Source: CAYVUB01 sp964454675 (lineage in GTDB: Bacteria > Bacteroidota > Bacteroidia > Flavobacteriales > Flavobacteriaceae). From it: DNA of 64,000 nucleotides. The notes below the pieces were generated by a model. That model was not told where the DNA came from. It searched no databases and was given only the letters and a program-made list of their open reading frames with translations. The stretch's first letter is position 1. Every line of letters starts with the position of its first letter. The DNA is taken from positions 186,001 to 250,000 of the forward strand of contig CAYVUB010000001.1 in NCBI GenBank assembly GCA_964454675.1, written 5' to 3'. This document shows positions 18,852 to 26,949 of the stretch, one piece after another. The position numbers and the translations under genes are program-made.

Positions 18852-19746
18852 AGCAATACGAAACCGCCTTTGCAAATTTTCGGGCGAAGATTATACTATA
18901 ATCCAAAAGTGCAACGTGAAAATTCAATTTTATTTTTCACTGATTGGATTATTGGTATTGCTCATTCTGTTGTGCAGTTTTGCAAGTGCTCTATATTTTA
19001 CGGAGCATTTATTTCATAGTGTTATTGCCGATATAGGCGTTGGAATTGTTTGGGGCTACATTATTACCAATATGTATGTGTTGTTTCTGTACACCATTTC
19101 CCCGACACTTTTACCAACGAAAATCAGAAAGAAACAAAAGGTAAAAACAAATCAATTTCAACTCTCGTTTTCAATGGGTTTGAGAATTTTCATTGTAATG
19201 TTATTGGCTATTATTATTGCCCAACCGCTAAATGTTTTAATCTTAAAACCCAATTCAACCGCTTTAGCATTCGATATTAAGCATTTATTAGCTACAAATC
19301 CATTTGCAACAGTTATTACATTAGGGGTCATCTGTATTTTTCTTTTGCCTGTTCACCTGAAATATAACATTAGAAAGTTGGGCGAATTTTATGAGAAAAA
19401 AGCAGAAATAAAAAAATGGATGGTTATTAAAAACTACAAAGAATTTGAAAAAAAGTATAGCAACATTTTAGAGAACAATATTTCCAACTATAATGAAAGG
19501 TTGAAAAAAGTAATACATCCCTTATTGAGTAAACTCAATGAAATAAATACCGACCATCGTAAAAATAAAAGAGTTGAATTATACCAAAAAATTTCAGAAG
19601 AATTAGCTGTTGAGCTCATTGAAACTAAAATAGAAAAATACGAATATTGGGCTGATTATCCTTTTCGAACTATTCATAAGGCTCGCAAAAAAAATACACT
19701 TTCCGAGCAAGATTTATTAAACCACATTTACCCTGAAACTGATTGA
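18835..19746 (+). CDS. Membrane protein, divergent DUF4407-like
   Basis: 303 residues with four membrane segments (about 30-55, 60-85, 118-138, 150-172) and a helical cytoplasmic tail. The pattern parallels the preceding DUF4407 protein: VGIVWGYIITNMYVLF corresponds to FGIIWGLMIFNIDRFI, and LAIIIAQPLNVLIL to ITISKPIEIRMF. A shared origin is my inference from this alignment by eye. Overlaps the upstream gene by 17 bp and the downstream one by 4 bp (TTGA). Confidence 0.72.
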   Translation: MSSLLKAIRNRLCKFSGEDYTIIQKCNVKIQFYFSLIGLLVLLILLCSFASALYFTEHLFHSVIADIGVGIVWGYIITNMYVLFLYTISPTLLPTKIRKKQKVKTNQFQLSFSMGLRIFIVMLLAIIIAQPLNVLILKPNSTALAFDIKHLLATNPFATVITLGVICIFLLPVHLKYNIRKLGEFYEKKAEIKKWMVIKNYKEFEKKYSNILENNISNYNERLKKVIHPLLSKLNEINTDHRKNKRVELYQKISEELAVELIETKIEKYEYWADYPFRTIHKARKKNTLSEQDLLNHIYPETD

Positions 19747-21542
19747 CAGCCGTTATCGTCATAATCGTTATTGCAGTTATTCTGTATTTTCTGTTTTGGA
19801 ACAAAAAGACGGACAATAAAGCTATTGCTGTAAGCGAAGATGATGAAGACGATAATATAGAAATTAGTGAACTAACGGAAGAAGAAATTTATACTGATGA
19901 AAACGGATTAGAATACAAATTAGTTGAAAAGACAAGAGAAATACCAAGACGCACTTATATTAAAGCTATACTCAACGGAAAATATTGGGGCGAAATTGAT
20001 GAAGATTATTCCAACCAATTTGAACATTCTAAATTCTTTGATTTTAATATTTACGAAGTATCGCTGAAAAATGCCGAATATTCCAAATTTCCATTTGAAA
20101 TAAAAGAAGATTATTTTATCCCAAGAGAAAAACTACCAAAATTATTACATACAATTTTACAAAAAGACGGAAAGGAATATGAAGTCAATTTGCACGAACC
20201 TATTTTTGAATTAGGTTCAATAAAATTTAATCGGAAACTACATCAGGACGAAGGGAACGAAGTTTTTGGAACTATTGATGCTGTTGTAACAGGTTATATT
20301 CTTGATTTTAGCAAAGAAATTTCTTTTGAACCTGAATACATTACTCAAGAAAATAAAACCGCTTCACAACCGGTAGTTGAAGAAACAGAACTTACCAAAA
20401 CACTTACACCAACAGGAAACGTAAAACATAACGGCAATTATAAACAAACCGAATATTTTTATTCAGACTATAAACAAACTTATTGGGGCGAATGGAAATA
20501 TACCAAACCACCAACCACCACAAATAATGAGGGCTGTTTTTCTTCATTAATTGGACTATTGACAGGAATTATCGGCATTGCATTTTTGTTGATGATGTTG
20601 CCACAATTGGCAATTATTTTGCCGTTTTTTCTGATTTTATTTTTGTTGAATTTAATCCCTGCAAGGTTTTTTAATTGGTTGTTCCGTATAATAGGCATTT
20701 TACTTTTGTTAGGGTTTGTAGCAAGTTTATTTCATTTTTTCAATACTGTCACAACAAGGACTTACATTCCCAAACCTGTGGTAACAGAGAAACCCGAAGA
20801 ACGGAAAACACAAACAGAACCCATCATAGACACGCTTGATAATAAAGCCGTAAATGACACTATAATTAAGCATTTCAGAGTTTGGCAGGATTATGACGGC
20901 AACCAATATGAGGGAACTATTTGGACAAAGAAAAGTGATTTTACCAATGCTAAACATTTCAAAAACAACCTGATTTTAAGTTCATCACGGGCTTATGACG
21001 AAATGATTTATCGCTTAAAGGAAAATGACAAAAATAATTTAAACGGAGTGTATCAGTTATTTGACAGTATCAGACAAAAAGCACAACTGTCAAACGTGAA
21101 ATTTGCGGAACTAATTGTTTCCTTTGTGCAGGACATTCCATACACGGTAATTGTTCCTGATGATTGTAACCCGAACTTGTACGAAGATAAATTTATCAAA
21201 GAATATCTCTCATCAGAAGATGCTCGTTGTGATGGCTTTGAAAAATTCGGCATCAATTCACCTGTCGAATTTATGTCAAACCTAAATGGCGATTGCGACA
21301 CAAGAACCTTGCTTTTATATACGATGTTTGCACATTACGGCTACGATGTTGCTTTATTCAGCAGTGAATATTACGCTCATTCTATAATTGGAATAAACTT
21401 GCCTTTGAGCGGAATGGCTTATCAATATCAAAACCAACGCTATGTTCTTTGGGAAACCACAGCACCAAATATCAAAGCAGGCATTTTACCAAAAGAAATT
21501 TCAAACTTAAATTATTGGAGAATATCATTAAAATCAAAATAA
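19743..21542 (+). CDS. Membrane-anchored transglutaminase-like protein
   Basis: 599 residues starting at TTG in a TTGA overlap with the previous stop. There is an N-terminal anchor (VIVIIVIAVILYFLFW), an acidic linker, a soluble region to about 255, two or three membrane segments at about 262-340, and a C-terminal domain with transglutaminase-like residues: Cys518 in NGDCDTRTLLLYTMF, His546 in YYAHSIIGI and Glu571 in VLWETTAP in the acidic position. Such cysteine-peptidase-fold domains act as proteases or cross-linkers outside the cytoplasm. Substrate unknown. Belongs to the seven-gene operon. Confidence 0.78.
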   Translation: MTAVIVIIVIAVILYFLFWNKKTDNKAIAVSEDDEDDNIEISELTEEEIYTDENGLEYKLVEKTREIPRRTYIKAILNGKYWGEIDEDYSNQFEHSKFFDFNIYEVSLKNAEYSKFPFEIKEDYFIPREKLPKLLHTILQKDGKEYEVNLHEPIFELGSIKFNRKLHQDEGNEVFGTIDAVVTGYILDFSKEISFEPEYITQENKTASQPVVEETELTKTLTPTGNVKHNGNYKQTEYFYSDYKQTYWGEWKYTKPPTTTNNEGCFSSLIGLLTGIIGIAFLLMMLPQLAIILPFFLILFLLNLIPARFFNWLFRIIGILLLLGFVASLFHFFNTVTTRTYIPKPVVTEKPEERKTQTEPIIDTLDNKAVNDTIIKHFRVWQDYDGNQYEGTIWTKKSDFTNAKHFKNNLILSSSRAYDEMIYRLKENDKNNLNGVYQLFDSIRQKAQLSNVKFAELIVSFVQDIPYTVIVPDDCNPNLYEDKFIKEYLSSEDARCDGFEKFGINSPVEFMSNLNGDCDTRTLLLYTMFAHYGYDVALFSSEYYAHSIIGINLPLSGMAYQYQNQRYVLWETTAPNIKAGILPKEISNLNYWRISLKSK

Positions 21543-21543
21543 A

Positions 21544-22050
21544 ATGGATACAACAAAAATAATCACGCTTACCGTTATCGGAATTATTGCAATGGCAATA
21601 TCCTTGACTGTTACACAGTTTTTTTTGCGAACAGCAAAATCAAAATCCGAAAATGAAGGAAAAATAAATCTTGCTTATGGGGTTCTTTTTCTCACCTGGG
21701 TTGTGGCATTTTCCATACTCAATCTAAAATCGTTATCAATATTAAATGAATATACAGATACAATTTACAAAACCAATTCGGTTAATCCTTTGGTGGATAT
21801 AACAAAAACAAGTGTTTTGTTCATTGGCTTAACCAATGTTTGGTTGATACTTTGGCATTTTATCACACAAGCATTTTCTCTACTCATTGCAGGAAAAAGA
21901 ACAGATGTAAACGAGATAGAAAACAATCACTACACTTATTTTCTGATGAAAGGCATTGTATTCATCGGTTTTATTTATTGTTTAATGCCTGTCTTTGAAA
22001 TGCTTTTAAGAATATTTTCACCAAACATTGAAATCCCTTATTATCGTTAA
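21544..22050 (+). CDS. Small integral membrane protein
   Basis: 168 residues with four predicted membrane segments (about 5-28, 43-62, 90-112, 133-158). It starts 1 bp after the transglutaminase-like gene and ends 3 bp before the lipoprotein gene, so it is surely co-transcribed. No family recognised; a role as a membrane subunit of the operon's complex is inference. Confidence 0.7.
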   Translation: MDTTKIITLTVIGIIAMAISLTVTQFFLRTAKSKSENEGKINLAYGVLFLTWVVAFSILNLKSLSILNEYTDTIYKTNSVNPLVDITKTSVLFIGLTNVWLILWHFITQAFSLLIAGKRTDVNEIENNHYTYFLMKGIVFIGFIYCLMPVFEMLLRIFSPNIEIPYYR

Positions 22051-22053
22051 AAT

Positions 22054-22905
22054 ATGAAGAAGATACTCACATACTTGGCTGTAACATTAGCATTATCTTC
22101 TTGTGTTTCTGAAAATGAACATCAAAGAATAGTTGATGAGAAAAATACACTTGCTGTCGAAAATCAAAACCTAAAAGTTGAACTTGAAGAAATTAAATTC
22201 GGAGCACCTAATTTACTTTCTGACGGAAAAAAATTTTATCAGGCAAAAGACTTTTCACAGGCAAGACAAAAATTTCAAATACTTGTAGAAAAACATCCTG
22301 ATATGCCTCAATCTATTGAAGCAAAAAAATATCTTGCCAATATTGACGAAGAAGAACTTTGGCAAAACGCTTTTACTTCGGAAAATATTAGCAACACGGA
22401 AGATTATATATCGCAATATCCAAAAGGAAAGTACATCAGCAATGCAATTTCAAGAAAGAACGAACTCAAGAAATTGAATATGCAAAAGGCTTATGATGAG
22501 GCTGTAAATAGTAATTCTTCGTATGCATGGAAAAGATTCTTAGAAGATTATCCTGACTACCCAAATGCAGGTTCTATAAAAGAAAAAATAATACGCTTAG
22601 AGGTTGATGAAATATTAGGGGATAGAGAAACAGGGCAAATGCCGTCTTTCAATAGCAATAGTAGTAGCTATTCTTCAAATTCATCAGTAGAAATTACCAA
22701 TAATACAGGTTGTAGCTTGACAGTTCGTTATAGTGGAGTTGAGGCAAAAATGATAGAAATTCCATCAGGCGGAACAAGAACCGTTTATCTGACAAGTGGA
22801 AGTTATAAAATTACAGCATCAGCGTGTGGTGCAAACTATGCGGGCACAGAAAACCTACACGGAAGCTACGACTCAACCTTTTATATAACCCGAACACGAT
22901 ATTAG
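22054..22905 (+). CDS. Lipoprotein with TPR-like helices
   Basis: 283 residues. Lipoprotein signal MKKILTYLAVTLALSSC with lipobox LSSC. A heptad-like segment follows (EKNTLAVENQNLKVELEEI), then TPR-like helices (GKKFYQAKDFSQARQKFQIL), a Ser/Asn-rich linker (about 200-215) and a small C-terminal beta domain (VEITNNTGCSLTVRYSGVE onward) with two cysteines. This places a helical scaffold plus binding domain on the periplasmic side of a membrane. Spacing to neighbours is 3 and 2 bp. Confidence 0.75.
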   Translation: MKKILTYLAVTLALSSCVSENEHQRIVDEKNTLAVENQNLKVELEEIKFGAPNLLSDGKKFYQAKDFSQARQKFQILVEKHPDMPQSIEAKKYLANIDEEELWQNAFTSENISNTEDYISQYPKGKYISNAISRKNELKKLNMQKAYDEAVNSNSSYAWKRFLEDYPDYPNAGSIKEKIIRLEVDEILGDRETGQMPSFNSNSSSYSSNSSVEITNNTGCSLTVRYSGVEAKMIEIPSGGTRTVYLTSGSYKITASACGANYAGTENLHGSYDSTFYITRTRY

Positions 22906-22907
22906 CA

Positions 22908-23207
22908 ATGGACAAAATCATTAAAATAATTCTTGCCGTTTTGTTTTTTCTTTGCTTGCTTGATATGCCTTACGGCTTTTATCAATTTGTAAGGTTTGCG
23001 GGGTTAGTGGGCTTTGCATTTCTTGCTTACCAAGCCAATCAACAAGGCAGACAAACAGAAATGGTTGTTTACTGTGTATTGGTATTGCTCTTTCAGCCTT
23101 TTTTCAAAATTGCGTTAGGCAGACAAATGTGGAATGTGGTGGATGTGGTTGTCGCTATCGGGCTTATCCTTTCTCTTTTTGTGAAGCCCAAGTCCAACAA
23201 TTCCTGA
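22908..23207 (+). CDS. DUF6804-like small membrane protein
   Basis: 99 residues from MDKIIKIILAVLFFLCLLDM, the ATG 2 bp after the lipoprotein stop; the open frame extends upstream but inside that gene. Three membrane segments. The C-terminal part FKIALGRQMWNVVDVVVAIG matches what I know of DUF6804. Two decayed copies of this 3' end occur at 24768-24860 and 28662-28757, marking this family as a recombination scar in the island. Function unknown. Confidence 0.72.
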   Translation: MDKIIKIILAVLFFLCLLDMPYGFYQFVRFAGLVGFAFLAYQANQQGRQTEMVVYCVLVLLFQPFFKIALGRQMWNVVDVVVAIGLILSLFVKPKSNNS

Positions 23208-23220
23208 AAAAACTTTGTTT

Positions 23221-23249
23221 CGTCCTAAATATTTACAAAATTTGTGACA
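23221..23249. promoter_or_regulatory. 29-bp palindromic operator candidate, copy 1
   Basis: Starts CGTCCTAAAT and ends AAATTTGTGACA. Same length and layout as copies at 26780, 26905 and 26950. It ends 16 bp before the ATG of the AbiEi-like remnant at 23266, exactly as copy 4 ends 17 bp before the intact gene at 26996. Confidence 0.7.
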
Positions 23250-23265
23250 GAATAAAAGCATAAAA

Positions 23266-23391
23266 ATGTCCAAAAGCATTGAAATGCAAGTATTAGACAA
23301 GATAAAGCAAAGCCCAAAAGGTACACTTTTCTTTGTTGATAGCTTTGCTACGATTGCCAATGCCAAAGCAAAAGCCAATAAAATCGAACTT
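23266..23391 (+). pseudogene. AbiEi/DUF6088 antitoxin remnant
   Basis: Translated, MSKSIEMQVLDKIKQSPKGT and the following LFFVDSFATIANAKAKANKI align with the start of the intact gene at 26996 (MSKSIDKQILNKVKRKDRGT, LFFTDSVLKKQNPEAVRKAL). After about residue 42 the similarity stops and unrelated sequence follows. Only the wing-helix N terminus survives, with its upstream palindrome. Confidence 0.75.
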
Positions 23392-23440
23392 TGGAGCGAA
23401 CCCAACCCAACAGCACTTTGGGATTGGAGGAAAACAAAAA

Positions 23441-23568
23441 ATGGGCTGTGCTAATGCAAAAGGTCTTTTACGGATTATTCAATCAATTCCTTCGCCCAAA
23501 GCCGAGAACCTTTTAAACTTTGGCTGGCACAAGTAGGTTCTGACCGGTTGGAAGAAATCGAAAACTAA
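23441..23568 (+). pseudogene. BRO-N family remnant, frameshifted
   Basis: The frame reads CANAKGLLRIIQSIPSPKAE, then a +1 shift near 23508, then PFKLWLAQVGSDRLEEIEN and a stop. Joined, this is the conserved end of the BRO-N (phage antirepressor-like) domain. The 5' part of the gene is gone; it is fused to the AbiEi remnant. Confidence 0.72.
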
Positions 23569-23643
23569 CAAAAATTAATCTTGCATAATTTATTTTTCGC
23601 AACTTTGTGGTATGGCAAAAATCAATGTAAAAGATACGGAAAT
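23554..23643. repeat. 5' conserved block of KilA-N cassette, copy 1
   Basis: 90 bp matching 24836-24925 with a single mismatch (CATAA versus CGTAA). It covers the promoter region and first ten or so codons of the KilA-N gene. Confidence 0.9.
23589..23610 (+). promoter_or_regulatory. Promoter candidate of KilA-N gene 1
   Basis: The Bacteroidota -7 box TAnnTTTG is approximated by CAACTTTG at 23600-23607, with TTG at 23581-23583 about 16 bp upstream as the -33 box. The box ends 4 bp before the ATG, so the transcript may be leaderless. The same arrangement is kept in the second copy. Confidence 0.45.
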
Positions 23644-24424
23644 TGTAGTGTTCAAAAAGGAGCAGGAAGATTATATTTCTCTAACCGACATTGCTAAGGT
23701 TAGGGATAAGGAAAACCCTTCTCAAATTATCAGCTTGTGGCTAAGAACTTATAATACAATAGAATACATTGGTTTATGGGAAATGCTAAACAATCCTGAT
23801 TTTAAACCCCACATTTATGAGGGGTTTAAAAATGAGTCTGCAAAACCTCACTTTTGGATGTCGCCACAAAAATGGATTAAGGAAACCAATGCTATAGGAA
23901 TTACATCAAAATCAGGTCGTTACGGCGGAGGAACTTTTGCTCATTCTGACATAGCTTTTAAATTTGCATCTTGGATTTCGGCAGAGTTTGAATTGTATCT
24001 TGTAAGGGAGTTTAAGCGACTAAAAGAGGAGGAACAAAAAACAATTGGATGGACTGCCAAACGAGAATTGACGAAAATTAATTATCACATTCATACAGAT
24101 GCCGTTAAACAAAATCTTATTCCGAAAGAACTGACAACAAAAGAAACGTCAATCATCTATGCCAACGAAGCAGACGTTTTGAATGTTGCATTGTTTGGAG
24201 TTACAGCTAAACAATGGCGAGAAGCAAACCCGGACTTAAAAGGTAACATCCGGGATTATTCAACTATCAATGAGCTGATTTGCCTGTCAAATATGGAGAA
24301 CTTAAACGCAGTTTTCATCAACGAAAAAATACCTCAAAACGAACGACTGATAAAACTGAATAAAATAGCTATTCAACAAATGAGCATATTACAGGATGTT
24401 GAAAAACGTAAATTACTGAAATAA
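23612..24424 (+). CDS. KilA-N domain protein, copy 1
   Basis: 270 residues. The KilA-N DNA-binding domain spans about residues 5-145 (DYISLTDIAKVRDKENPSQI, FWMSPQKWIKETNAIGITSK, FAHSDIAFKFASWISAEFEL). The C-terminal ~110 residues (HTDAVKQNLIPKELTTKETS onward) are nearly identical to those of the copy at 24894, whereas the KilA-N half differs strongly. KilA-N proteins are common in phages and mobile elements; the cellular role here is unknown. The following small frame is the truncated start of the partner gene. Confidence 0.88.
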   Translation: MAKINVKDTEIVVFKKEQEDYISLTDIAKVRDKENPSQIISLWLRTYNTIEYIGLWEMLNNPDFKPHIYEGFKNESAKPHFWMSPQKWIKETNAIGITSKSGRYGGGTFAHSDIAFKFASWISAEFELYLVREFKRLKEEEQKTIGWTAKRELTKINYHIHTDAVKQNLIPKELTTKETSIIYANEADVLNVALFGVTAKQWREANPDLKGNIRDYSTINELICLSNMENLNAVFINEKIPQNERLIKLNKIAIQQMSILQDVEKRKLLK

Positions 24425-24560
24425 CCTGATAGCCAAGTTTTTGTTGGCACATTCACAATATGACGAAAAACAAAAAAGAATTGATAATTGAGAGCTTCCA
24501 AAAAATGGATAGCACTATGCTTGAAATTTTGTTGGACGAATCCAAAACATATCAAGATGC
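24095..24560. repeat. 3' conserved block of KilA-N cassette, copy 1
   Basis: 466 bp matching 25377-25842 with only about three mismatches. It spans the second half of the KilA-N gene and the first ~33 codons of the partner gene. The offset to copy 2 is 1282 bp throughout, the same as for the 5' block. Confidence 0.92.
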
Positions 24561-24666
24561 AACAAAAGAAATTTTTATTGAAAAATTGAACCAAGTATTT
24601 TCAAACCGTCGATTCCTTTCGCTCATCAAAAAACAGGATGATTTTTTCTTTAACCGCCATACGTGA
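24460..24666 (+). pseudogene. Truncated copy of the Cys-rich partner gene
   Basis: The first ~34 residues (MTKNKKELIIESFQKMDSTM ...) are identical to the intact gene at 25742. After TYQDA the sequence diverges and ends within 34 codons (LNQVFSNRRFLSLIKKQDDF). The body of the partner gene is missing. Confidence 0.75.
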
Positions 24667-24767
24667 AGTGGTTTATCTATGATTGCAAAGGCACAAAATT
24701 TATTTGACTATTTACTGTCAATAGTAAAATATCAAATATATAATTTAGGACTTTCGTTAAAAACCGT

Positions 24768-24860
24768 TTAGGCAAAGAACTTTGGAATGTTGTAGATGTG
24801 GTTGTTGGAATTGGATTGTTAACTTCCCTATTTTGGAAATCGAAAACTAACAAAAATTAA
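24768..24860 (+). pseudogene. DUF6804 3'-end remnant
   Basis: Reads LGKELWNVVDVVVGIGLLTS then LFWKSKTNKN and stop, matching LGRQMWNVVDVVVAIGLILS of the gene at 22908. No start or N-terminal region. Its last 25 bp are shared with the 5' conserved block of KilA-N copy 2. Confidence 0.8.
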
Positions 24861-24925
24861 TCTTGCGTAATTTATTTTTCGCAACTTTGTGGTATGGCAA
24901 AAATCAATGTAAAAGATACGGAAAT
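24836..24925. repeat. 5' conserved block of KilA-N cassette, copy 2
   Basis: Matches 23554-23643 with one mismatch. Here it merges on its left into a DUF6804 remnant, whereas copy 1 merges into a BRO-N remnant, so the left edge marks a recombination point. Confidence 0.9.
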
Positions 24926-25706
24926 AACGATTATATCGGTTGAGGAGCGGGATTATATTTCGCTTACAGATATGGCAAATGCCAAAGAAAGCGAAAGCCG
25001 AGCTGCCGATATTATCAAAAACTGGATAAGAACCCGTTATACACTTGAGTTTTTAGGAACTTGGGAACAAATCAACAATCCAAATTTTAAAGTGGTGGAA
25101 TTTGACCACTTTAAAATGCAGGCAGGTTTGCCAAGTTTTGTATTGAGCGTTTCGGAATGGATTGAGAAAACAAATGCCATTGGAATAATCGTAAGAAAAG
25201 GAAAATACGGCGGAACGTATGCTCATAAAGACATTGCTTTTGAGTTTGGTTCGGCTATAAGCGTGCCGTTCAAACTCTATTTGATAACCGAATTTCAACG
25301 CCTCAAAGAAGAGGAACAAAAGCAATTGGGTTGGACAGCTAAACGTGAATTAGCAAAACTCAATTACCATATTCACACAGATGCCGTTAAACAACATCTT
25401 ATTCCGAAAGAACTGACAACAAAAGAAACGTCAATCATCTATGCAAATGAAGCAGACGTTTTGAATGTTGCATTGTTTGGAGTTACAGCTAAACAATGGC
25501 GAGAAGCAAACCCGGACTTAAAAGGTAACATCCGGGATTATTCAACTATCAATGAGCTGATTTGCCTGTCAAATATGGAGAACTTAAACGCAGTTTTCAT
25601 CAACGAAAAAATACCTCAAAACGAACGACTGATAAAACTGAATAAAATAGCTATTCAACAAATGAGCATATTACAGGATGTTGAAAAACGTAAATTACTG
25701 AAATAA
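24894..25706 (+). CDS. KilA-N domain protein, copy 2
   Basis: 270 residues, the same length as copy 1. KilA-N domain at about 5-145 (DYISLTDMANAKESESRAAD, FVLSVSEWIEKTNAIGIIVR, YAHKDIAFEFGSAISVPFKL); residues 1-10 and 162-270 nearly identical to copy 1, the middle about half identical. It is followed 35 bp later by the intact Cys-rich partner gene, so this copy and its partner look functional. Function unknown. Confidence 0.9.
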   Translation: MAKINVKDTEITIISVEERDYISLTDMANAKESESRAADIIKNWIRTRYTLEFLGTWEQINNPNFKVVEFDHFKMQAGLPSFVLSVSEWIEKTNAIGIIVRKGKYGGTYAHKDIAFEFGSAISVPFKLYLITEFQRLKEEEQKQLGWTAKRELAKLNYHIHTDAVKQHLIPKELTTKETSIIYANEADVLNVALFGVTAKQWREANPDLKGNIRDYSTINELICLSNMENLNAVFINEKIPQNERLIKLNKIAIQQMSILQDVEKRKLLK

Positions 25707-25842
25707 CCTGATAGCCAAGTTTTTGTTGGCACATTCACAATATGACGAAAAACAAAAAAGAATTGATAATTGAGAGCTTCCAAAAAATGGATAGCACTAT
25801 GCTTGAAATTTTGTTGGACGAATCCAAAACATATCAAGATGC
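25377..25842. repeat. 3' conserved block of KilA-N cassette, copy 2
   Basis: The counterpart of 24095-24560. It crosses the boundary between the KilA-N gene and the partner gene, showing that both were duplicated as one unit. Confidence 0.92.
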
Positions 25843-26746
25843 CAGAAAAGAGATCTTTCTTGAAAAGGTAAATGACGCATTTTCAAAGCTAAAAGAAAAT
25901 GACGATACTTTTTTATTGTCGTATAAAGGAGTTTGCAATTCCGAAGCATGTCCCAATAAAGGTTGTAGAGGTTATTCATTTGTAGGCAACAATTCAAAAA
26001 ATCATATTGATTTGATTTTCGATGAGTTGGATGATGATATAAACGACATTTATCATTGTAATGGTTTTGAAACTAATGACAAATCTATTGAAACAGAAAA
26101 CTTGATATACATAGAGATAAAACATGATGAAAAGGCAGATTTTAAGCCAAGTATTGATTTTTTGATTAAAAGTCAAAACTGCAAATTGGGATATGAAGAA
26201 CTTGCTCAACATCAAAATACAGTTATTGATAAAGAAGTATATTTAGTATGGTTAGAAAAGTTTTACCATTTATACAAATCATTTGACCTGCCACCAATTT
26301 TCTTTGCTGAATTTGACAGATTCTATTGGCTCTACTATAGAATTAATGAATTAAGAGGTTTTTTGCAATCAAGTGATTTTGCAAAAGAAGCCATAAAAGA
26401 ATTTCAAGCCATTGATAAGAGCAATGAGCCACAATTGCTAAAATGGTTGATTAAATATGAAAAGACAGGCGATAATCTTAGACTGTTTATATATGAAGAT
26501 ATTGACTTTGAATATCCTGAAACGAGTGACTATTTTGAAACTGCGGATTTTAAAATAAACACATCAGATTTTAGGCATATCGCAAAATTCAAGTTTTTGT
26601 TTGACGAACATTATTGGAATATGCTTGAAAAATACTCTACTTTTAGTGAGGAAGAAACAACACAATACATAAATGAAAACAACGAAATGTCAAACTACAT
26701 TAGTTCATTAACCTACCATTTAGAGAAAAGGGGTATCGTGGTTTAA
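25742..26746 (+). CDS. Hypothetical Cys-rich partner of KilA-N
   Basis: 334 residues, no signal peptide or membrane segment. A cluster CNSEACPNKGCRGYSF (about residues 64-79) followed by a further Cys near 103 (YHCNGFE) could bind a metal. The rest is acidic and helical. A truncated duplicate follows the other KilA-N gene, so the two genes move together. I do not recognise the family. Confidence 0.75.
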   Translation: MTKNKKELIIESFQKMDSTMLEILLDESKTYQDARKEIFLEKVNDAFSKLKENDDTFLLSYKGVCNSEACPNKGCRGYSFVGNNSKNHIDLIFDELDDDINDIYHCNGFETNDKSIETENLIYIEIKHDEKADFKPSIDFLIKSQNCKLGYEELAQHQNTVIDKEVYLVWLEKFYHLYKSFDLPPIFFAEFDRFYWLYYRINELRGFLQSSDFAKEAIKEFQAIDKSNEPQLLKWLIKYEKTGDNLRLFIYEDIDFEYPETSDYFETADFKINTSDFRHIAKFKFLFDEHYWNMLEKYSTFSEEETTQYINENNEMSNYISSLTYHLEKRGIVV

Positions 26747-26779
26747 AATAATCAAGACATATTAGACAGCACATTGTTT

Positions 26780-26808
26780 TGTCCCAAATATTACCAAAAT
26801 GTGTGACA
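26780..26808. promoter_or_regulatory. 29-bp palindromic operator candidate, copy 2
   Basis: Begins TGTCCCAAAT and ends AAATGTGTGACA; the outer bases pair. It follows the partner gene stop by about 33 bp. Confidence 0.6.
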
Positions 26809-26904
26809 ACAAATATTTTCTAAATACTGTTTTACAACTACTTATAAAGAAAAAATCGCCAGGAGGGGTTGGCGAAAAATAAGTTTATCTAAAAACCCTT
26901 GTTT

Positions 26905-26933
26905 CGTCCCAAATATTTACTAAATCCGGGACG
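26905..26933. promoter_or_regulatory. 29-bp palindromic operator candidate, copy 3
   Basis: Begins CGTCCC and ends GGGACG, a perfectly paired 6-bp outer stem with changes on both arms relative to copy 4. Confidence 0.65.
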
Positions 26934-26949
26934 AATTTTTCTCTTGTTT

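Noticed and set aside
23333..23536. 67-codon frame as a separate gene
   Set aside because: It is a mixture of debris: its C-terminal part is BRO-N sequence interrupted by a frameshift, and its start is in the AbiEi remnant out of frame.
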